Assembly (NCBI GenBank): GCA_960531495.1
Contig: OY482859.1
Location: 17,406,286-17,470,285 of the forward strand
Direction: 5' to 3'
From: Zeus faber
Taxonomy: Eukaryota > Chordata > Actinopteri > Zeiformes > Zeidae
DNA: 64,000 nt
Shown here piece by piece: positions 46,675 through 64,000 of this stretch (position 1 is its first letter; every line of letters begins with the position of its first letter). Made by a program: the position numbers and the translations under genes. Under the pieces are notes generated by a model. That model was not told the origin of the DNA, did no database searches, and saw nothing but the letters and a program-made list of their open reading frames with translations.

Positions 46675-47579
46675 GGTAAATAAAAATACAGTATGGCGAG
46701 CACCTCATCTTATCATGTAAAAGCGATGAGGAAAAAGTCCACTCCCTGTGGACTGTGGTTACCATAAGATCTCACTATAGACCTCAGCTAATATGAATAT
46801 GAATATGAACGTTTACTTCGTCCGACGCAGTGGAAAACTCCGCGAAGCAGCAACTATTACGAACCTTCTTTAAGGACGAACCAGTCATGTCGGTCCCACA
46901 GACTATTTAAAAAAGTAGTCCCGGTAGCCGTGACGGGGTCACCTGAAAAGATCCCTCCGCGTAATTGTAAACATTAGATATGTCACAATGGGGAGGTTGC
47001 AAATAGGGAAATATTCGGTTATTTAGACTACTTTACTCAGAATTACTGAAGTTCATACGAAAAAACGTTTTTACTATAACTGTATTTCAATTAAACATAT
47101 CAGCCGATGTAGGGGGCTGTTTGGATGATGATGTGTTGGATGAGCCAAAATATCGATATAAAAAAATATTTAAAATCCCATGAAAAAAAACCTGCATCAT
47201 ACATAATGTGTTATGTTGGGTAAATGTGATTATAATGTATCACCGTTTCATGGAGTTAATTAACTTTGACACTATGCTTGTTATATTTTTACAGAACTAA
47301 TGTGTTTTAAGTAGCACCGACTTGTCAATAATAGGTTCATAGGAATAAGAATATCTTACCCCCAAAAGAAACTACCCGGTGCTGGCAGGAGTGAATTATA
47401 CGTCGCGAAAAAATATTCGCCGTGCTTAATCTTCGACCAAAAACTCCCGCTGTGCTTATTTTCGACGAATCGGTTTCAATAGCAAATATTAATCAACCGA
47501 TGAATCCCCCCCCCAAGAAACTATCCTGGTGACTATTTTCTCGAGCGGACGTGCTCACTGCCTTGGAACAGTCGCTCCA

Positions 47580-47591
47580 CTATCCGTGGAT

Positions 47592-47622
<31 letters not shown>

Positions 47623-47672
47623 CGTGTGTGTATGCGCGCGTGTGTGTGTGTATGTGTGTCTGTATGTGTGTG
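47580..47672. repeat. (TG)n/(CG)n microsatellite
   Basis: Alternating TG and CG runs about 140 bases upstream of the kdm5b start codon, in its presumed promoter. Confidence 0.85.
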
Positions 47673-47808
47673 TAAGCTGCTCGTATTGACGTTGGCTGAG
47701 CGACATTGACGTTGGGGAAAAAGGAACAGGAATAGGGCACATTACAGCGGAACGGACACTTTTTGCGACCGCTCTGATCGTCGCAGCTCTCGACTCGGTT
47801 CGTTAACG

Positions 47809-64000
<16,192 letters not shown>

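Overview
The window reads as teleost fish nuclear DNA. Vertebrate genes are split into small exons with GT-AG introns. The spacers are rich in CA/GT and AAT microsatellites and in fish-type mobile elements: a Tc1/mariner relic, DIRS and Ty3/gypsy retrotransposons, a tRNA-derived SINE and several small inverted-repeat transposons. The species cannot be named from the sequence. Nothing was computed or searched; all identifications come from reading protein similarity and splice sites.

Layout: (1) 1-1.25 kb holds the first coding exon of peds1 (tmem189) on the minus strand, with a CCAAT-rich promoter. (2) 4.1-6 kb holds the intronless cebpb gene (+). (3) 6-12.6 kb is a gene-poor spacer with a CpG-rich island and a long hairpin near 9.5-10 kb. 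(4) 12.6-20.4 kb is ptpn1 (PTP1B) on the minus strand; nine coding exons give 436 codons. (5) 20.2-22.7 kb is CpG-rich and probably holds the divergent ptpn1 and klhl12 promoters. (6) 24.5-29.5 kb is klhl12 (+); eleven coding exons give 564 codons. (7) 31-46.4 kb is a divergent alpha-tubulin gene (+). Its 12 kb first intron (inferred) appears to hold nested DIRS, SINE, gypsy and LINE relics. (8) 47.8 kb to the right edge is kdm5b (+); 27 coding exons are visible and the 3' end with the last PHD finger is cut off.

The peds1-cebpb-ptpn1 order matches the human 20q13 block, while klhl12 and kdm5b are neighbours on human 1q32; here the two blocks are joined. The genes do not form a pathway: lipid desaturase, bZIP factor, ER tyrosine phosphatase, CUL3 adaptor, tubulin and histone demethylase.

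Most notable points: three apparent GC-AG introns needed to keep ptpn1 and klhl12 in frame; a conserved internal start for the short (LIP) form of C/EBP-beta; very long GT tracts just upstream of 3' splice sites; short inverted duplications in the DIRS element that look like template-switch mutations; and a perfect 23-bp hairpin in a kdm5b intron. I found no clear sign of a wholly new biological system.
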